63,401 bases of DNA, from contig JABFSI010000045.1 of assembly GCA_013140695.1 (NCBI GenBank), positions 1 through 63,401 of the forward strand, in the 5' to 3' direction. The notes under the pieces are model-generated. The model saw only the letters and a program-made list of their open reading frames with translations, did no database searches and was not told the origin of the DNA. The position numbers and the translations under genes were made by a program. This document shows, one piece after another, positions 43,615-53,868 of the stretch. Position 1 is the first letter of the stretch; each line of letters begins with the position of its first letter. This DNA comes from Sideroxydans sp. (GTDB taxonomy: Bacteria; Pseudomonadota; Gammaproteobacteria; Burkholderiales; Gallionellaceae).

Positions 43615-46296
43615 GTGCTGAAATTAATTTTACAAAAAATTGCTTATTTTGCTTGCTTTGCATTTTCAAGCGCGGCTTTTGCAACCGGTTTAGGTAGCAT
43701 TAATGTCAGTTCAGGTTTGGGGCAACCCTTAAAGGCTGAAATTGAAATGGTTGCAGTCGATAAGGCGGATAGAGCGAATATTTCCGCAAAATTGGCGTCG
43801 GCGGAGGCATTCAAAAATGCGGGAATTGAGTATCCCTACGCGTTACCAAAATTAAAATTTGAAGTGATTAATCGCGACAGCGCAAATCCCAGTATCAAAG
43901 TCACTACCTCTCAACCTGTTAATGATCCCTTCGTTACTTTATTGCTGGAAGTAAATTGGTCTACAGGCAAGCTGTTACGTGAATATACCTTCCTGCTTGA
44001 TCCCGTTGATTTCAAAGCCGTAGAGCCAAAAGGTGAAATAGTTTCTCCAATAGCGCCAGTAGTTGCTGCTCCAGTTGCCGTGCCTGCGCCAGAAGTTGCG
44101 CCAGTGGTGAATGAGCCTGCACCCGTTGTTGCGGTGCCAGAAGTTGCAGCGGTGCCAGCAGCAACCGACGAGTCAGCCGCTACGCAAGCTGCTGAACCTG
44201 TCGCAGAACCCACCGCATCTACTGAAGCGGCTGTTGCAACCACACCAGAAGTGGCACCTACAGAAGTTGCAGCGATTGCACAAGAACCGGCTTCGCTCTC
44301 TGCGCCTACGCCTGAAGCAAAGTCTGACGTTAATCAGGTGCGCGTGGTGCGTGGTGATAGTTTGAGCAAAATTGCTTTGTTGCACAAACCCGCCGAGGTG
44401 AGTTTAGAGCGTATGTTGGTAGCGATGTATCGCGCTAATCCTGATGCGTTCGTGAAAAAAAATATGAATCGCTTGGCGACTGGCAAGGTTTTGCGCTTGC
44501 CTGACGCAACAGAATTGGATGCGGTTCAACAAGCTGAAGCACGGAAGGAAGTTCGTGCTCAAGTTGCTGATTGGAATGCTTATCGCCAACAACTCGCGTC
44601 AGCACAAATTCCTGTGAAAGAGGTCGCATCCCGTCAAGAAGCAGCGGGTAAGGTGACAGCTGCCGTGGCAGAAACGGCCACTGCTAATACTGCTCCCGCT
44701 AAAGAAGTGCTAAAACTTTCAAAAGGTGAAGCGCCAAGCGGCAAAGCGGTGAATGGTGGAAAAACAAGTCCACAAGAAAAAGTCAATGCAAAAGCTGAAG
44801 AAGCGATTGCAAAAGCCAAAGCACTAAAAGAAGCTGAAGATCGTAATGCGTTGCTAGAGAAAAACGTAAAAGACTTGCAACGCTTGGCTGAATTGAGAAA
44901 GAAAGGTGCAGCAGTCGCTCCAGCGGCATCTGCTCCAGCGTCTACAGTAGCAGTTGCTACTCCAGCAAGTGCGCCCGTAGTTGCATCGCCTAAAGTCGCC
45001 GCACCAATCGCTGCTGACGAAGCCTCTTTAATGGATTCGCCAATGATGTTGGCGGCGGGTGCAGCATTGTTGTTGGCTTTAGGTGGCGTAGCGTTCTATT
45101 TTGTAAAACGCAGCAAAAAATCTGGTGCGATTGATAGTAACGGGACATCAAAATCGAGCAACGAAGATTTTGCGAATGCGACAGGCCGCATCACATTGCC
45201 TGTCATGCCTTCTCCTGATACAGGCGATTTCACTCAAACGACAAGTTTGGATAGTGCAGCAAATACAAACTCTGATGAGATTGATCCTATTGGAGAAGCG
45301 GATTTATTCCTGACATTTGGGCGTGACGTGCAAGCGGAAGAAGTGCTGACTGAAGCATTGAAGGCGCATCCGAATAACACCGCAGCTAGACTTAAGTTGC
45401 TGTCAATTTATGAGTCCCGCAAAGACACAGCTTCTTTCTTGACGCATGCAAAAATTATTAAAGAATCAGGCGATGCTTCCGCATGGAATAAAGCAGCAGC
45501 AATGGGGCAAGTGTTAGATCCCCACAACGCGCTGTATGGTGGTTCAGGCAATGACAATCCTGAAGTAACGCTTGCAACCCGCGGTAAGTCGGAACAAGCC
45601 GATGTTGATTTTGATTTGGGCTTTGATTTACCTGTTGCGGCACAACCCGCGCCTAATTTACAAGGCACTATATCGCTTGAGCAGCCCTCATTTGAAACGA
45701 CAGCGGTGCTGTCGGCGAGTGAGTTGGAAGAAGCGCACTCGTCCCCTATGGATTTTGATGTGACGGCCACTCACCCAGGATTTTCAGCGACGGGTGATGC
45801 ATCAGAAACGCCAACGATAAATTTGAATGAAGCGATGTTCGATGTGACGGGGACTAATCCCACGATAAATTTGTCCGAAAAAGGCTTGAAGCATTCCGAC
45901 ATTGACTCGTTATTTTTTGATGTCACTTCTTCACAGCCTGTCGTGACTGAAAATAAAGTGGCAGAAACGAAAGTTGCTTCACCACTTGCAGATGCGGGTA
46001 TGGCATTCACTCTAGATTTTCCAAGCGCCATTACGGCAAGCACAGACAAAAAGTCTGAAGCGCCGGCAAGCACTGGTTTTGGCGGGATTAGCTTAAGTCT
46101 AGACAGCATGTCTGCACCTGCGGCAGTTGAGGAGAAAGGCGAACACTGGCAAGAGGTTGCAACCAAGTTGGATTTGGCCCGCGCATATCAAGAAATGGGT
46201 GATGCCGAAGGCGCTAAAGAAATTCTGGAAGAAGCTCTGCGTGATGGCGATGAGCAGCAACGTGCAGCAGCGCAATCCATTATGCAACAACTCTAA
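43615..46296 (+). CDS. fimV: FimV-family polar hub protein with LysM domain
   Basis: An 893-residue inner-membrane protein starting at GTG 43615. Signal peptide, then the FimV N-terminal domain (GLGSINVSSGLGQPLKAEI ... LLEVNWSTGKLLREYTFLLDP), a Val/Pro/Ala/Glu-rich linker (about 145-235), a LysM peptidoglycan-binding module (VRVVRGDSLSKIALLHKP, about 242), a charged coiled segment, one membrane helix near 475-495 and a long acidic cytoplasmic part ending in the TPR-like FimV C-terminal domain (WQEVATKLDLARAYQEMGDAEGAKEILEEAL). FimV organises type IV pili and polar signalling in Pseudomonas. Confidence 0.93.
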   Translation: MLKLILQKIAYFACFAFSSAAFATGLGSINVSSGLGQPLKAEIEMVAVDKADRANISAKLASAEAFKNAGIEYPYALPKLKFEVINRDSANPSIKVTTSQPVNDPFVTLLLEVNWSTGKLLREYTFLLDPVDFKAVEPKGEIVSPIAPVVAAPVAVPAPEVAPVVNEPAPVVAVPEVAAVPAATDESAATQAAEPVAEPTASTEAAVATTPEVAPTEVAAIAQEPASLSAPTPEAKSDVNQVRVVRGDSLSKIALLHKPAEVSLERMLVAMYRANPDAFVKKNMNRLATGKVLRLPDATELDAVQQAEARKEVRAQVADWNAYRQQLASAQIPVKEVASRQEAAGKVTAAVAETATANTAPAKEVLKLSKGEAPSGKAVNGGKTSPQEKVNAKAEEAIAKAKALKEAEDRNALLEKNVKDLQRLAELRKKGAAVAPAASAPASTVAVATPASAPVVASPKVAAPIAADEASLMDSPMMLAAGAALLLALGGVAFYFVKRSKKSGAIDSNGTSKSSNEDFANATGRITLPVMPSPDTGDFTQTTSLDSAANTNSDEIDPIGEADLFLTFGRDVQAEEVLTEALKAHPNNTAARLKLLSIYESRKDTASFLTHAKIIKESGDASAWNKAAAMGQVLDPHNALYGGSGNDNPEVTLATRGKSEQADVDFDLGFDLPVAAQPAPNLQGTISLEQPSFETTAVLSASELEEAHSSPMDFDVTATHPGFSATGDASETPTINLNEAMFDVTGTNPTINLSEKGLKHSDIDSLFFDVTSSQPVVTENKVAETKVASPLADAGMAFTLDFPSAITASTDKKSEAPASTGFGGISLSLDSMSAPAAVEEKGEHWQEVATKLDLARAYQEMGDAEGAKEILEEALRDGDEQQRAAAQSIMQQL

Positions 46297-46311
46297 TTTT
46301 CGCCACTAAAC

Positions 46312-46341
46312 AAAACGGCAGCCTCTTTGGCTGCCGTTTTT
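46312..46341 (+). terminator. Rho-independent terminator after fimV
   Basis: A 12-base perfect stem AAAACGGCAGCC (46312-46323) with GGCTGCCGTTTT (46329-46340), 5-base loop TCTTT, followed by T. Confidence 0.92.
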
Positions 46342-46352
46342 ATTTGTGACTT

Positions 46353-46970
46353 ATGAAAAATTCTATACATCCTGTGGTGCAGATATTGATATGGGTGTTG
46401 CTGACTTTGTTGCTGCAACGCATCAACGCGAGCGCACTCTTTTTGTGCAGTGTCGGATTATTTGTGGTGACGTTAAAAGTGGGGGCACAGAAGTTTCTGA
46501 CTTTGCTGCGACGCACTCGCTGGGTGTTGTTTTCACTGTTGCTCATTTATGGCTACACCACACCAGGTGTGGCGCTAGTGCAATCATTCGGCCTGGCATC
46601 GCCCACCCGTGAGGGAGTGTTTGATGGGTTGATGCAATTGGGGCGCTTACTGTGTGCCTTGGCAGGGCTGGCAATTTTATTATCCCGTTTATCGCAAGCG
46701 CAGTTGATGGGGGGAATAGTGGGCTTGATGTCGCCCCTGTGTTGGCTAGGAATTTCACGCGAGCGTTTCGCGGTGCGCTTGGCGTTAACTCTAGAAAACG
46801 CAGAAGTGGCGATGCAAAAAACGGCAAGTCACTGGCATAGTGCAATCGCAGATGCGCTCGTGCCAACGCATAACGGTGTAGCGCAAATTGAATTGCGCAT
46901 GCAAGCATGGCGATGGTTAGATACATTGTTGCTATTCGCTTGTATGGCCTTGTTAATGGGAGTTTGGTGA
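46353..46970 (+). CDS. Integral membrane protein, possibly ECF-T (CbiQ)-like
   Basis: A 205-residue protein with about five hydrophobic segments (WVLLTLLLQRIN, ALFLCSVGLFVV, WVLFSLLLIYGY, LLCALAGLAILLS, and LLLFACMALLMGVW at the end). The sequence RERFAVRLALTLENAE between segments resembles the coupling helix of ECF transporter T proteins, but the match is weak and no ATPase gene is adjacent. It lies between fimV and truA and ends in TGATG overlap with truA. Confidence 0.55.
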   Translation: MKNSIHPVVQILIWVLLTLLLQRINASALFLCSVGLFVVTLKVGAQKFLTLLRRTRWVLFSLLLIYGYTTPGVALVQSFGLASPTREGVFDGLMQLGRLLCALAGLAILLSRLSQAQLMGGIVGLMSPLCWLGISRERFAVRLALTLENAEVAMQKTASHWHSAIADALVPTHNGVAQIELRMQAWRWLDTLLLFACMALLMGVW

Positions 46971-47746
46971 TGAGGATTGCATTAGGGGTGGAATATGACG
47001 GGAGTGGCTACAACGGTTGGCAAAGCCAGCCTGATATGCCCAGTGTGCAGGATGCCTTGCAACTTGCGTTGAGTGGCGTTGCAAATACGCCTATTTCAAT
47101 TGCAGCAGCGGGACGCACTGATACGGGCGTACACGCGTTGGAACAAGTGGTGCATTTCGACACCGCTGTTAAGCGCCCCTTATCTGCTTGGGTGCGTGGT
47201 ACGAATGCGCTGCTACCGAAAGATATCGCCGTGCTGTGGGCGCATGAAGTGACAGAGGAATTCCATGCGCGTTTTTCTGCACAAGCACGCAGCTACCAAT
47301 ACGTGCTCATTAATCGACCTTCGCGTAGTGCGGTTCATCACGACAAAGTGGGCTGGTTTCACCTGCCATTGAACATAGATGCGATGCGCGAGGCAGCGCA
47401 ATACCTGTTGGGTGAACATGATTTTAGTGCATTCCGTGCAGCGGAATGTCAAGCCAAGACACCCATTAAAACGTTACTTCAGCTGGATATTCAACAGAAT
47501 GGCGAAACGATTCTCATCAATCTAAAAGCGAATGCTTTTCTACATCATATGGTGCGAAACATCATGGGTTGCTTGATTTATGTTGGGAAAGGTAAGTATC
47601 CACCTGGCTGGGTAGGTGAAGTATTGCGCGGCAAGAATCGTAAATTTGCCGCTCCCACTTTCATGGCGAATGGTTTGTATCTGCGTCACATCACCTACGA
47701 TGCAAAGTGGGGCTTGCCGCAAGGTACAATGTCCGCACGTTCTTGA
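46970..47746 (+). CDS. truA: tRNA pseudouridine(38-40) synthase TruA
   Basis: A 258-residue enzyme from ATG 46970 (MRIALGVEYDGSGYNGWQ). The catalytic aspartate is in AAGRTDTGVHALEQVVHF near residue 52, and FHARFSAQARSYQYVL and FLHHMVRNIMGCLI follow. The start overlaps the stop of the membrane protein gene by one base. Confidence 0.95.
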   Translation: MRIALGVEYDGSGYNGWQSQPDMPSVQDALQLALSGVANTPISIAAAGRTDTGVHALEQVVHFDTAVKRPLSAWVRGTNALLPKDIAVLWAHEVTEEFHARFSAQARSYQYVLINRPSRSAVHHDKVGWFHLPLNIDAMREAAQYLLGEHDFSAFRAAECQAKTPIKTLLQLDIQQNGETILINLKANAFLHHMVRNIMGCLIYVGKGKYPPGWVGEVLRGKNRKFAAPTFMANGLYLRHITYDAKWGLPQGTMSARS

Positions 47747-47758
47747 ATCAAGCAACCT

Positions 47759-48388
47759 ATGACTCGAATTAAAATCTGCGGCATCACCCGAGAGCAAAAC
47801 CTGCACGCTGTGGCTAACAGCGGTGCGGACGCTATCGGCTTGGTGTTCTACGAGAAAAGCCCGCGCCATGTCAGCGTGCAGCACGCCGCACGATTGATGC
47901 AAGTTGTGCCGCCGTTTGTTACTGTGGTTGGTCTGTTCGTGAACCCAACGGCAGATTACGTGCGCCAAGTGCTCGCAACGATCTCTTTGGATGTGTTGCA
48001 ATTTCATGGCGAGGAATCGCCCGCGTTCTGTGAACAGTTTGGTAAGCCTTATCTCAAGGCAATACGGGTCAAAGCAGGGGTGAATTTGGTAGAATGCGCG
48101 ACTGAATTTTCTGGTGCGCAAGGCTTGTTGCTCGATGCCTTTGTTGAAGGCACGCAAGGTGGCACGGGAGAATCATTTGACTGGGCGCTTATTCCGCAAA
48201 ATTTAGCCCTCCCAGTGATTTTGTCGGGCGGTTTGAATGCAGGCAATGTGGCTGCTGCGATTAAGCAAGTACGACCTTATGCGGTGGATGTATCTAGCGG
48301 CGTAGAGGCGGCAAAAGGTATTAAGGATGCGGCGAAGGTCGCGGCATTTATCCAAGAGGTTAAGCAAATTGACTTACAACTTTCCTAA
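47759..48388 (+). CDS. trpF: Phosphoribosylanthranilate isomerase TrpF
   Basis: A 209-residue TIM barrel for the third step of tryptophan synthesis from chorismate. [14 protein letters not shown] contains the catalytic cysteine (C7), the matching aspartate is in LLLDAFVEG near residue 128, and [11 protein letters not shown] near 160 binds phosphate. It overlaps trpB by 20 bases. Confidence 0.95.
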   Translation: MTRIKICGITREQNLHAVANSGADAIGLVFYEKSPRHVSVQHAARLMQVVPPFVTVVGLFVNPTADYVRQVLATISLDVLQFHGEESPAFCEQFGKPYLKAIRVKAGVNLVECATEFSGAQGLLLDAFVEGTQGGTGESFDWALIPQNLALPVILSGGLNAGNVAAAIKQVRPYAVDVSSGVEAAKGIKDAAKVAAFIQEVKQIDLQLS

Positions 48389-49568
48389 TATATCGGGCCA
48401 CTTTGGCCAATTCGGCGGCAGCTACATGGCCGAGACGCTCGTTCCCGCTGTAGAAGAACTAACCGCGCAGTACATGCGCTTCAAGGATGATGCCGAATTC
48501 AAAGCGGAATTGGCGTATGAACTCAAACATTACGTCGGTCGTCCCAGCCCTATTTATCACGCAAAACGTTTGTCCGAACACTTGGGCGGCGCGCAGATTT
48601 ACTTGAAGCGCGAAGACTTGAACCATACGGGCGCGCACAAAATTAATAGCGCAATGGGGCAAGCCCTGTTGGCAAAGCGCATGGGTAAGAAGCGCGTCAT
48701 CGCGGAGACCGGTGCAGGTATGCACGGCGTGGCGACAGCCACCGTGGCGGCGCGTTTCGGTATGGAATGCATCGTGTACATGGGGGCAGAAGACATCCAG
48801 CGCCAAGCACCTAATGTGTTTCGTATGAAGTTGCTGGGTGCAACCGTTGTCCCCGTGGAGAGTGGTTCAAAAACACTTAAAGATGCTTGCAACGAAGCCA
48901 TTCGTGACTGGGTCACCAACGTTGAATCCACCTTCTACATTTTCGGTACCGCCGCAGGTCCGCATCCATACCCGATGATGGTGCGCGACTTTCAGTGCGT
49001 CATCGGCAACGAAGCCAAAGTGCAAATGCCGGAGATGATTGGTCGCCAGCCGGATGCGGTGATTGCATGTGTGGGTGGCGGCTCGAATGCGATTGGTTTG
49101 TTCAATCCTTACATCGAAATTCCCGAAGTAAAAATCATTGGCGTGGAGGCGGGGGGCTATGGCATTGCCAGCGGAAAACATGCGGCGCCACTTACTGCCA
49201 ATGCCAAAGTGGGGGTGTTGCACGGCAACCGCGTGAACCTGATGCAAGATGAGAACGGCCAAATTATTGAGACGCATTCCATCTCCGCAGGTTTGGACTA
49301 TCCCGGTGTGGGCCCAGAACATTGCCTGTTAAAAGAAATCGGCCGTGCGCAATATGTAGCCATCAATGATGACGAAGCGATTGCTGCGTTTGATGCGCTG
49401 TGCCGTTTTGAAGGCATTATTCCCGCGTTGGAATCGAGCCATGCTTTGGCACACGCCATCAAAATTGCACCGACGCTGGCGAAAGAAAAAGTATTGTTGG
49501 TGAACTTGTCTGGCCGTGGTGACAAAGACATGAATACGGTGGCGAAGTTGAAAGGCATCACCCTATGA
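48369..49568 (+). CDS. trpB: Tryptophan synthase beta chain TrpB
   Basis: A 399-residue PLP enzyme joining indole and serine. The PLP lysine is in [22 protein letters not shown] near residue 87; [10 protein letters not shown] near 233 binds phosphate. The start is taken as TTG 48369, because the product then begins [18 protein letters not shown], the family N-terminus, and AAGAGG stands upstream. The first in-frame ATG (48427) would delete the conserved HFGQFGG. Confidence 0.95.
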   Translation: MTYNFPNISGHFGQFGGSYMAETLVPAVEELTAQYMRFKDDAEFKAELAYELKHYVGRPSPIYHAKRLSEHLGGAQIYLKREDLNHTGAHKINSAMGQALLAKRMGKKRVIAETGAGMHGVATATVAARFGMECIVYMGAEDIQRQAPNVFRMKLLGATVVPVESGSKTLKDACNEAIRDWVTNVESTFYIFGTAAGPHPYPMMVRDFQCVIGNEAKVQMPEMIGRQPDAVIACVGGGSNAIGLFNPYIEIPEVKIIGVEAGGYGIASGKHAAPLTANAKVGVLHGNRVNLMQDENGQIIETHSISAGLDYPGVGPEHCLLKEIGRAQYVAINDDEAIAAFDALCRFEGIIPALESSHALAHAIKIAPTLAKEKVLLVNLSGRGDKDMNTVAKLKGITL

Positions 49569-50362
49569 GTCGCCTACAAACCACCTTCGATGCGCTGAAA
49601 CAACAACAGCGTAAAGCGCTTATTCCCTTTATTACCGCAGGCGACCCTTCACAGAAAATGACTGTACCCATGATGCATGGCTTGGTCGCTGCGGGAGCGG
49701 ATGTCATTGAGTTGGGCGTACCTTTTTCTGATCCGATGGCGGATGGGCCTGTCATTCAGCGCGCTTCTGAACGCGCGCTTAAACAAGGCATGTCTCTGCG
49801 CGGCGTGTTGGGCATGGTGGCTGAATTTCGCCAACAAAATACGACTACGCCCGTGGTGTTAATGGGATACGGCAATCCTATTGAGGCGATGGGATGGAGC
49901 GAATTCGCACAACGTTGTGAAGCAGTGGGGGTGGATGGTGTGCTCACGGTGGACTTTCCACCTGAAGAAAGTCACGACGCATTTGAACATTTACAACGCC
50001 ACAATATCGCCCCTATCTTTTTGCTCGCTCCCACCACCAACGAAGCGCGTATCAAGCAAGTTGCCAAGTTGGCGCGCGGGTATGTGTATTACGTTTCGCT
50101 CAAAGGTGTAACGGGTTCAGGCAGTATTGATTTATCGGCTATCGAAGAAAAAATGCCGCAATTACGCAAGCACATCCAGCTGCCGATTGGCGTAGGCTTT
50201 GGCATCCGCGACGCGGCCACTGCAAAGGCCGTGGCGAAGCTGTGCGACGGCGTAGTGGTGGGCAGTCGCATCGTGCAAGAAGTTGAAAACTCTACGGAAC
50301 AAAATGTCGTCGCCAATGTGAGTCAATTGGTGGCCGAATTACGTCAAGCAATAAATAACTAG
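49565..50362 (+). CDS. trpA: Tryptophan synthase alpha chain TrpA
   Basis: A 265-residue TIM barrel that releases indole from indole-3-glycerol phosphate. Catalytic glutamate in [22 protein letters not shown] near residue 49 and aspartate in TVDFPPEES near 130; [10 protein letters not shown] and [12 protein letters not shown] bind phosphate. ATGA overlap with trpB. Confidence 0.96.
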   Translation: MSRLQTTFDALKQQQRKALIPFITAGDPSQKMTVPMMHGLVAAGADVIELGVPFSDPMADGPVIQRASERALKQGMSLRGVLGMVAEFRQQNTTTPVVLMGYGNPIEAMGWSEFAQRCEAVGVDGVLTVDFPPEESHDAFEHLQRHNIAPIFLLAPTTNEARIKQVAKLARGYVYYVSLKGVTGSGSIDLSAIEEKMPQLRKHIQLPIGVGFGIRDAATAKAVAKLCDGVVVGSRIVQEVENSTEQNVVANVSQLVAELRQAINN

Positions 50363-50374
50363 AAGGAGCACATC

Positions 50375-51259
50375 ATGGGTTGGTTTCAAAAATTATTGCC
50401 ACCAAAAATCAAACGCAGAGGCAGCGAAGAATCTAAAAAAAGCGTGCCCGATGGTTTGTGGCACAAATGTCCCTCGTGTCAAACCGTGCTGTATCACTCC
50501 GACTTGGAGAAGAATCACAGCGTCTGCCCCAAGTGCAGCTACCATCACCGTATCACTGCGCGCACGCGTTTAGACTGGTTGTTGGATAGCGAAGGCCAGT
50601 TTGAAATTGGTTCCGAAGTGTTGCCCGTCGACACGCTCAAATTCAAAGACCAGAAAAAATACAGCGACCGTCTAGTGGAAGCAAAACGCAACACAGGTGA
50701 AGACGACTCCGTCATCGTCGTGCAAGGCAGTATTCACGCCGCACCTGTTGTCGTTGCCGTATTTGAATTTACCTTTATGGGCGGCTCCATGGGCTCGGTA
50801 GCGGGTGAGCGTTTTGTGCGCGGCGTACAAGATGCCGTGGAGCAAAACTGCCCCTTCATCTGCTTCGCCGCCAGCGGTGGCGCACGTATGCAAGAAGGCT
50901 TGTTGTCATTGATGCAAATGGCTAAAACCAGCGCCGCACTCACCCAATTGAGCGAAGCCAAACTACCTTTCATCTCCGTACTCACCGACCCCACCATGGG
51001 CGGCGTATCCGCCAGCTTTGCCTTCTTGGGTGACGTGGTCATCGCCGAACCCGGCGCGCTGATCGGCTTTGCCGGCGCACGCGTTATCCAACAAACCGTG
51101 CGTGAGACCTTGCCGGATGGTTTCCAACGTGCCGAGTTTCTGCTGGAACACGGCGCCATTGACATGATTGTGGATAGACGTGAAATGCGCGACCAACTAG
51201 CAACACTCATCACTCTGCTGACCAAGCAGGATGCGGTGGTGAAGTTGGAAGCGGCTTGA
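50375..51259 (+). CDS. accD: Acetyl-CoA carboxylase carboxyltransferase subunit beta
   Basis: A 294-residue subunit making malonyl-CoA with AccA. N-terminal zinc ribbon: CPSC (about 29-32) and CPKC (about 48-51). The carboxyltransferase core follows ([58 protein letters not shown]). GAAGGAG precedes the ATG. In relatives folC usually follows directly; here two foreign-looking genes intervene. Confidence 0.96.
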   Translation: MGWFQKLLPPKIKRRGSEESKKSVPDGLWHKCPSCQTVLYHSDLEKNHSVCPKCSYHHRITARTRLDWLLDSEGQFEIGSEVLPVDTLKFKDQKKYSDRLVEAKRNTGEDDSVIVVQGSIHAAPVVVAVFEFTFMGGSMGSVAGERFVRGVQDAVEQNCPFICFAASGGARMQEGLLSLMQMAKTSAALTQLSEAKLPFISVLTDPTMGGVSASFAFLGDVVIAEPGALIGFAGARVIQQTVRETLPDGFQRAEFLLEHGAIDMIVDRREMRDQLATLITLLTKQDAVVKLEAA

Positions 51260-51323
51260 TTTGTAAATTAAGTAGTGCGCTTTATGGAGGGTCTATGGTC
51301 TGTTGCGCACGAATTTCCATTTT

Positions 51324-53300
51324 ATGAATCGTTCATATTACAAAGCCTCAATTGAGGCTTTTCGTACGTCATCTATCGAACAGATACTTGGAGGACTTTC
51401 CCTCCAAAATAACTTCACATTACTTCAAACCCAGCGTGATGCGTGGCTAGTGCAAATAGAAATCCTTCGTGATGTTCTTGAGCCATTTGAAGGGGCAATA
51501 TATTTCGAATATTCGATCCCTCGCATGGGGCGCAGAATAGATGTGGTGCTTTTGATTGGTGCTGTTATTTTTGTTCTTGAATTCAAAGTTGGTGAGAGTG
51601 CATTTGGTGTGCAGGCAATAGATCAGGTTTATGACTACGCTTTAGATTTGAAAAATTTCCATGATTCCAGTCACCTTCAATATATCGCTCCAGTTTTAAT
51701 CGCAACAAGTGCTAGGAGTAGTTCGCCTGTCGTAGCCGTAACCCCACAAAACGACAAGCTGTTTTCGCCCATACTTTCCGATGTGGCACAACTTGGTGAC
51801 GTCATTGCGCAGGTCATTAACTTTGCTGGTGGGGATGACATTGATGAAAGGCAGTGGGAAGCCGGACGTTATTGCCCCACCCCTACCATTGTTGAAGCGG
51901 CTATTGCCCTCTATAACAATCATTCGGTATCAGAAATTACGCGCCGGGATGCGAGTGCTACAAACTTAAGCCAGACTTCGTTGGCGATTTCTGAAATTAT
52001 TAAATCATCTAGGCAGGGGGCTTACAAGTCAATTTGCTTGGTGACAGGAGTGCCTGGGGCTGGAAAAACATTAGTAGGATTAGATGTTGCGACCAAGCAC
52101 ATCGCCTCGGATGATGATTTGTATAGCGTGTATTTGTCAGGAAATGGGCCGCTTGTAAAAATACTTTGTGAAGCGTTAGCGCGAGACAAAGTGAGGCGCA
52201 ATAGCGAACTCGGAGAGAAAACTAAAATTGGCTTGGCTCGCGCTGATGTAAAAACGTTTATTCAAAACGTTCACCATTTTCGGGATGAATGCATGCTTGA
52301 TAAAACGCGTCCTCCTATTGAGCATGTTGCTGTTTTCGATGAGGCACAGCGGGCTTGGAACGTTGAGCAAACAAGTTCGTTTATGCTGCGCAAGAAAAAT
52401 ACGCCAAATTTTAATCAGTCAGAGCCAGAGTTTTTAATTTCTTGTATGGACCGTCACAATGATTGGGCTGTCGTAGTTTGCCTCGTTGGTGGTGGGCAGG
52501 AAATCAATACTGGTGAGGCCGGTATTGGAGAGTGGATCGAAGCGATTAAGAGGTCATTTCCCGATTGGCGCCTTTGTATTTCCTCAAGACTTACGGATTC
52601 GGAGTACAACGCAACGCATTTGCATGCCTACCTTAAAACACGTCCGCATGTCACTTACTATGATGAGTTGCATTTAGGTGTTTCGATGCGCTCATATAGA
52701 GCGGAGGATGTTTCGTTGTTGATTAAGCAGATGCTTGATCTTGAGACGGACAATGCTAGGCAAACGCATCAGCGAATAAGAGGGAAGTATCCAATTGTAA
52801 TAACGCGAAATTTAGGTAAGGCCAAGCAATGGCTTAAATCAAAAGCGCGTGGTTCAGAGCGATATGGAATAGTTGTTTCATCTCAGGCGGAAAGATTAAA
52901 GCCTCATGCAATTGATGTGAAGTCACCAATGGACCCAGTCCATTGGTTTTTGGATGGTAAAGAGGATGTGCGCTCATCTTTTTATTTGGAAGATGTAGCA
53001 ACTGAATTCCATGTGCAAGGGTTGGAATTGGATTGGGCGTGCGTAACATGGGATGCCGACTTCAGGTTTAACGAGTGTGGTTGGAGCCATCATTCATTTT
53101 GTGGTGATAGGTGGAACAACATTAATAAACCAGAACGAAAACAGTATCTGAAAAATGCATACCGTGTTTTATTGACTAGAGCGCGCCAAGGGATGGTTTT
53201 AGTGGTGCCAGAGGGTGTAGATGATGATCACACGCGCCCCCCATCTTTTTATGATGGAACTTATGAGTATCTAAAAGGCATTGGTTTTCAGGAAATATGA
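51324..53300 (+). CDS. Nuclease-helicase: PD-(D/E)XK-like domain plus SLFN-g3/DUF2075 helicase, candidate defence gene
   Basis: A 658-residue protein from ATG 51324 (a TTG at 51303 is the alternative; neither has a good ribosome site). Residues about 60-100 look like a PD-(D/E)XK nuclease core: D73 in GRRIDVVLL and E86-F-K88 in VLEFKVG. The helicase has Walker A GVPGAGKT (242-249), Walker [10 protein letters not shown], and late motifs [14 protein letters not shown] and [13 protein letters not shown] as in SF1 helicases. This matches the Schlafen-group-3 helicase family. It is more AT-rich than the flanking accD and folC. A role against phage is inference from architecture and placement. Confidence 0.8.
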   Translation: MNRSYYKASIEAFRTSSIEQILGGLSLQNNFTLLQTQRDAWLVQIEILRDVLEPFEGAIYFEYSIPRMGRRIDVVLLIGAVIFVLEFKVGESAFGVQAIDQVYDYALDLKNFHDSSHLQYIAPVLIATSARSSSPVVAVTPQNDKLFSPILSDVAQLGDVIAQVINFAGGDDIDERQWEAGRYCPTPTIVEAAIALYNNHSVSEITRRDASATNLSQTSLAISEIIKSSRQGAYKSICLVTGVPGAGKTLVGLDVATKHIASDDDLYSVYLSGNGPLVKILCEALARDKVRRNSELGEKTKIGLARADVKTFIQNVHHFRDECMLDKTRPPIEHVAVFDEAQRAWNVEQTSSFMLRKKNTPNFNQSEPEFLISCMDRHNDWAVVVCLVGGGQEINTGEAGIGEWIEAIKRSFPDWRLCISSRLTDSEYNATHLHAYLKTRPHVTYYDELHLGVSMRSYRAEDVSLLIKQMLDLETDNARQTHQRIRGKYPIVITRNLGKAKQWLKSKARGSERYGIVVSSQAERLKPHAIDVKSPMDPVHWFLDGKEDVRSSFYLEDVATEFHVQGLELDWACVTWDADFRFNECGWSHHSFCGDRWNNINKPERKQYLKNAYRVLLTRARQGMVLVVPEGVDDDHTRPPSFYDGTYEYLKGIGFQEI

Positions 53301-53355
53301 AACTGCTTAGTAAGTTGCATCTGACTTTTTGGAAAGTGTGCATGGAGAAAAGGCT

Positions 53356-53868
53356 GTGAAAAATATAAGTATCGCAGTGCTTTTAACGCTTTTTTCTATT
53401 GTGGGTTATGCGCAAGAGCAAACCTTTGGTTTTTCGGGGTCTACTTTTTCTGGCAGTGGCATTAGTTACAAATATAAACTGGATGAGCGCTACGAAATTA
53501 AAACCAGTGGTTTTATATTTGGACGAAAAACCAGTGCTGAAGAGTCGTTTAGCTATAACTTGGGTGCGGAGGTTCAACGCAATTTGCATCAGACTTATTT
53601 AACGCGCTTCTATAGTTTGCTTGGATTAAGTTATTGGGATGATAAGACACTGTCTCCTACGTATGACAATTTGGGGAGTCTGACGGGATTAATTTCAATT
53701 TCTAGAACGCGAGATCTGCAACTTGGTACAGGTATTGGTGTTGAAGTTACCTTGTTGGAGAACATCAGCATCAATACGGATGCGGGCTTCAAGTATCAAA
53801 AATCTCTTATTAATGGGGATTATCAAATTGGATTCGGTTTTGGGGTTGGCTTGGGATATGCCTTTTGA
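53356..53868 (+). CDS. Outer-membrane beta-barrel-like protein
   Basis: A 170-residue protein starting at GTG 53356, just after AAAGG, which gives a signal peptide (VKNISIAVLLTLFSIVGYAQ). The mature part alternates short amphipathic strands (ISYKYKLDERYEIKTSGFIFG; YLTRFYSLLGLSYWDD; QIGFGFGVGLGYAF) and ends in phenylalanine, the signal for outer-membrane insertion. Family not recognised. Like its neighbour upstream it is AT-rich. The stop overlaps the folC ATG (TGATG). Confidence 0.65.
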   Translation: MKNISIAVLLTLFSIVGYAQEQTFGFSGSTFSGSGISYKYKLDERYEIKTSGFIFGRKTSAEESFSYNLGAEVQRNLHQTYLTRFYSLLGLSYWDDKTLSPTYDNLGSLTGLISISRTRDLQLGTGIGVEVTLLENISINTDAGFKYQKSLINGDYQIGFGFGVGLGYAF

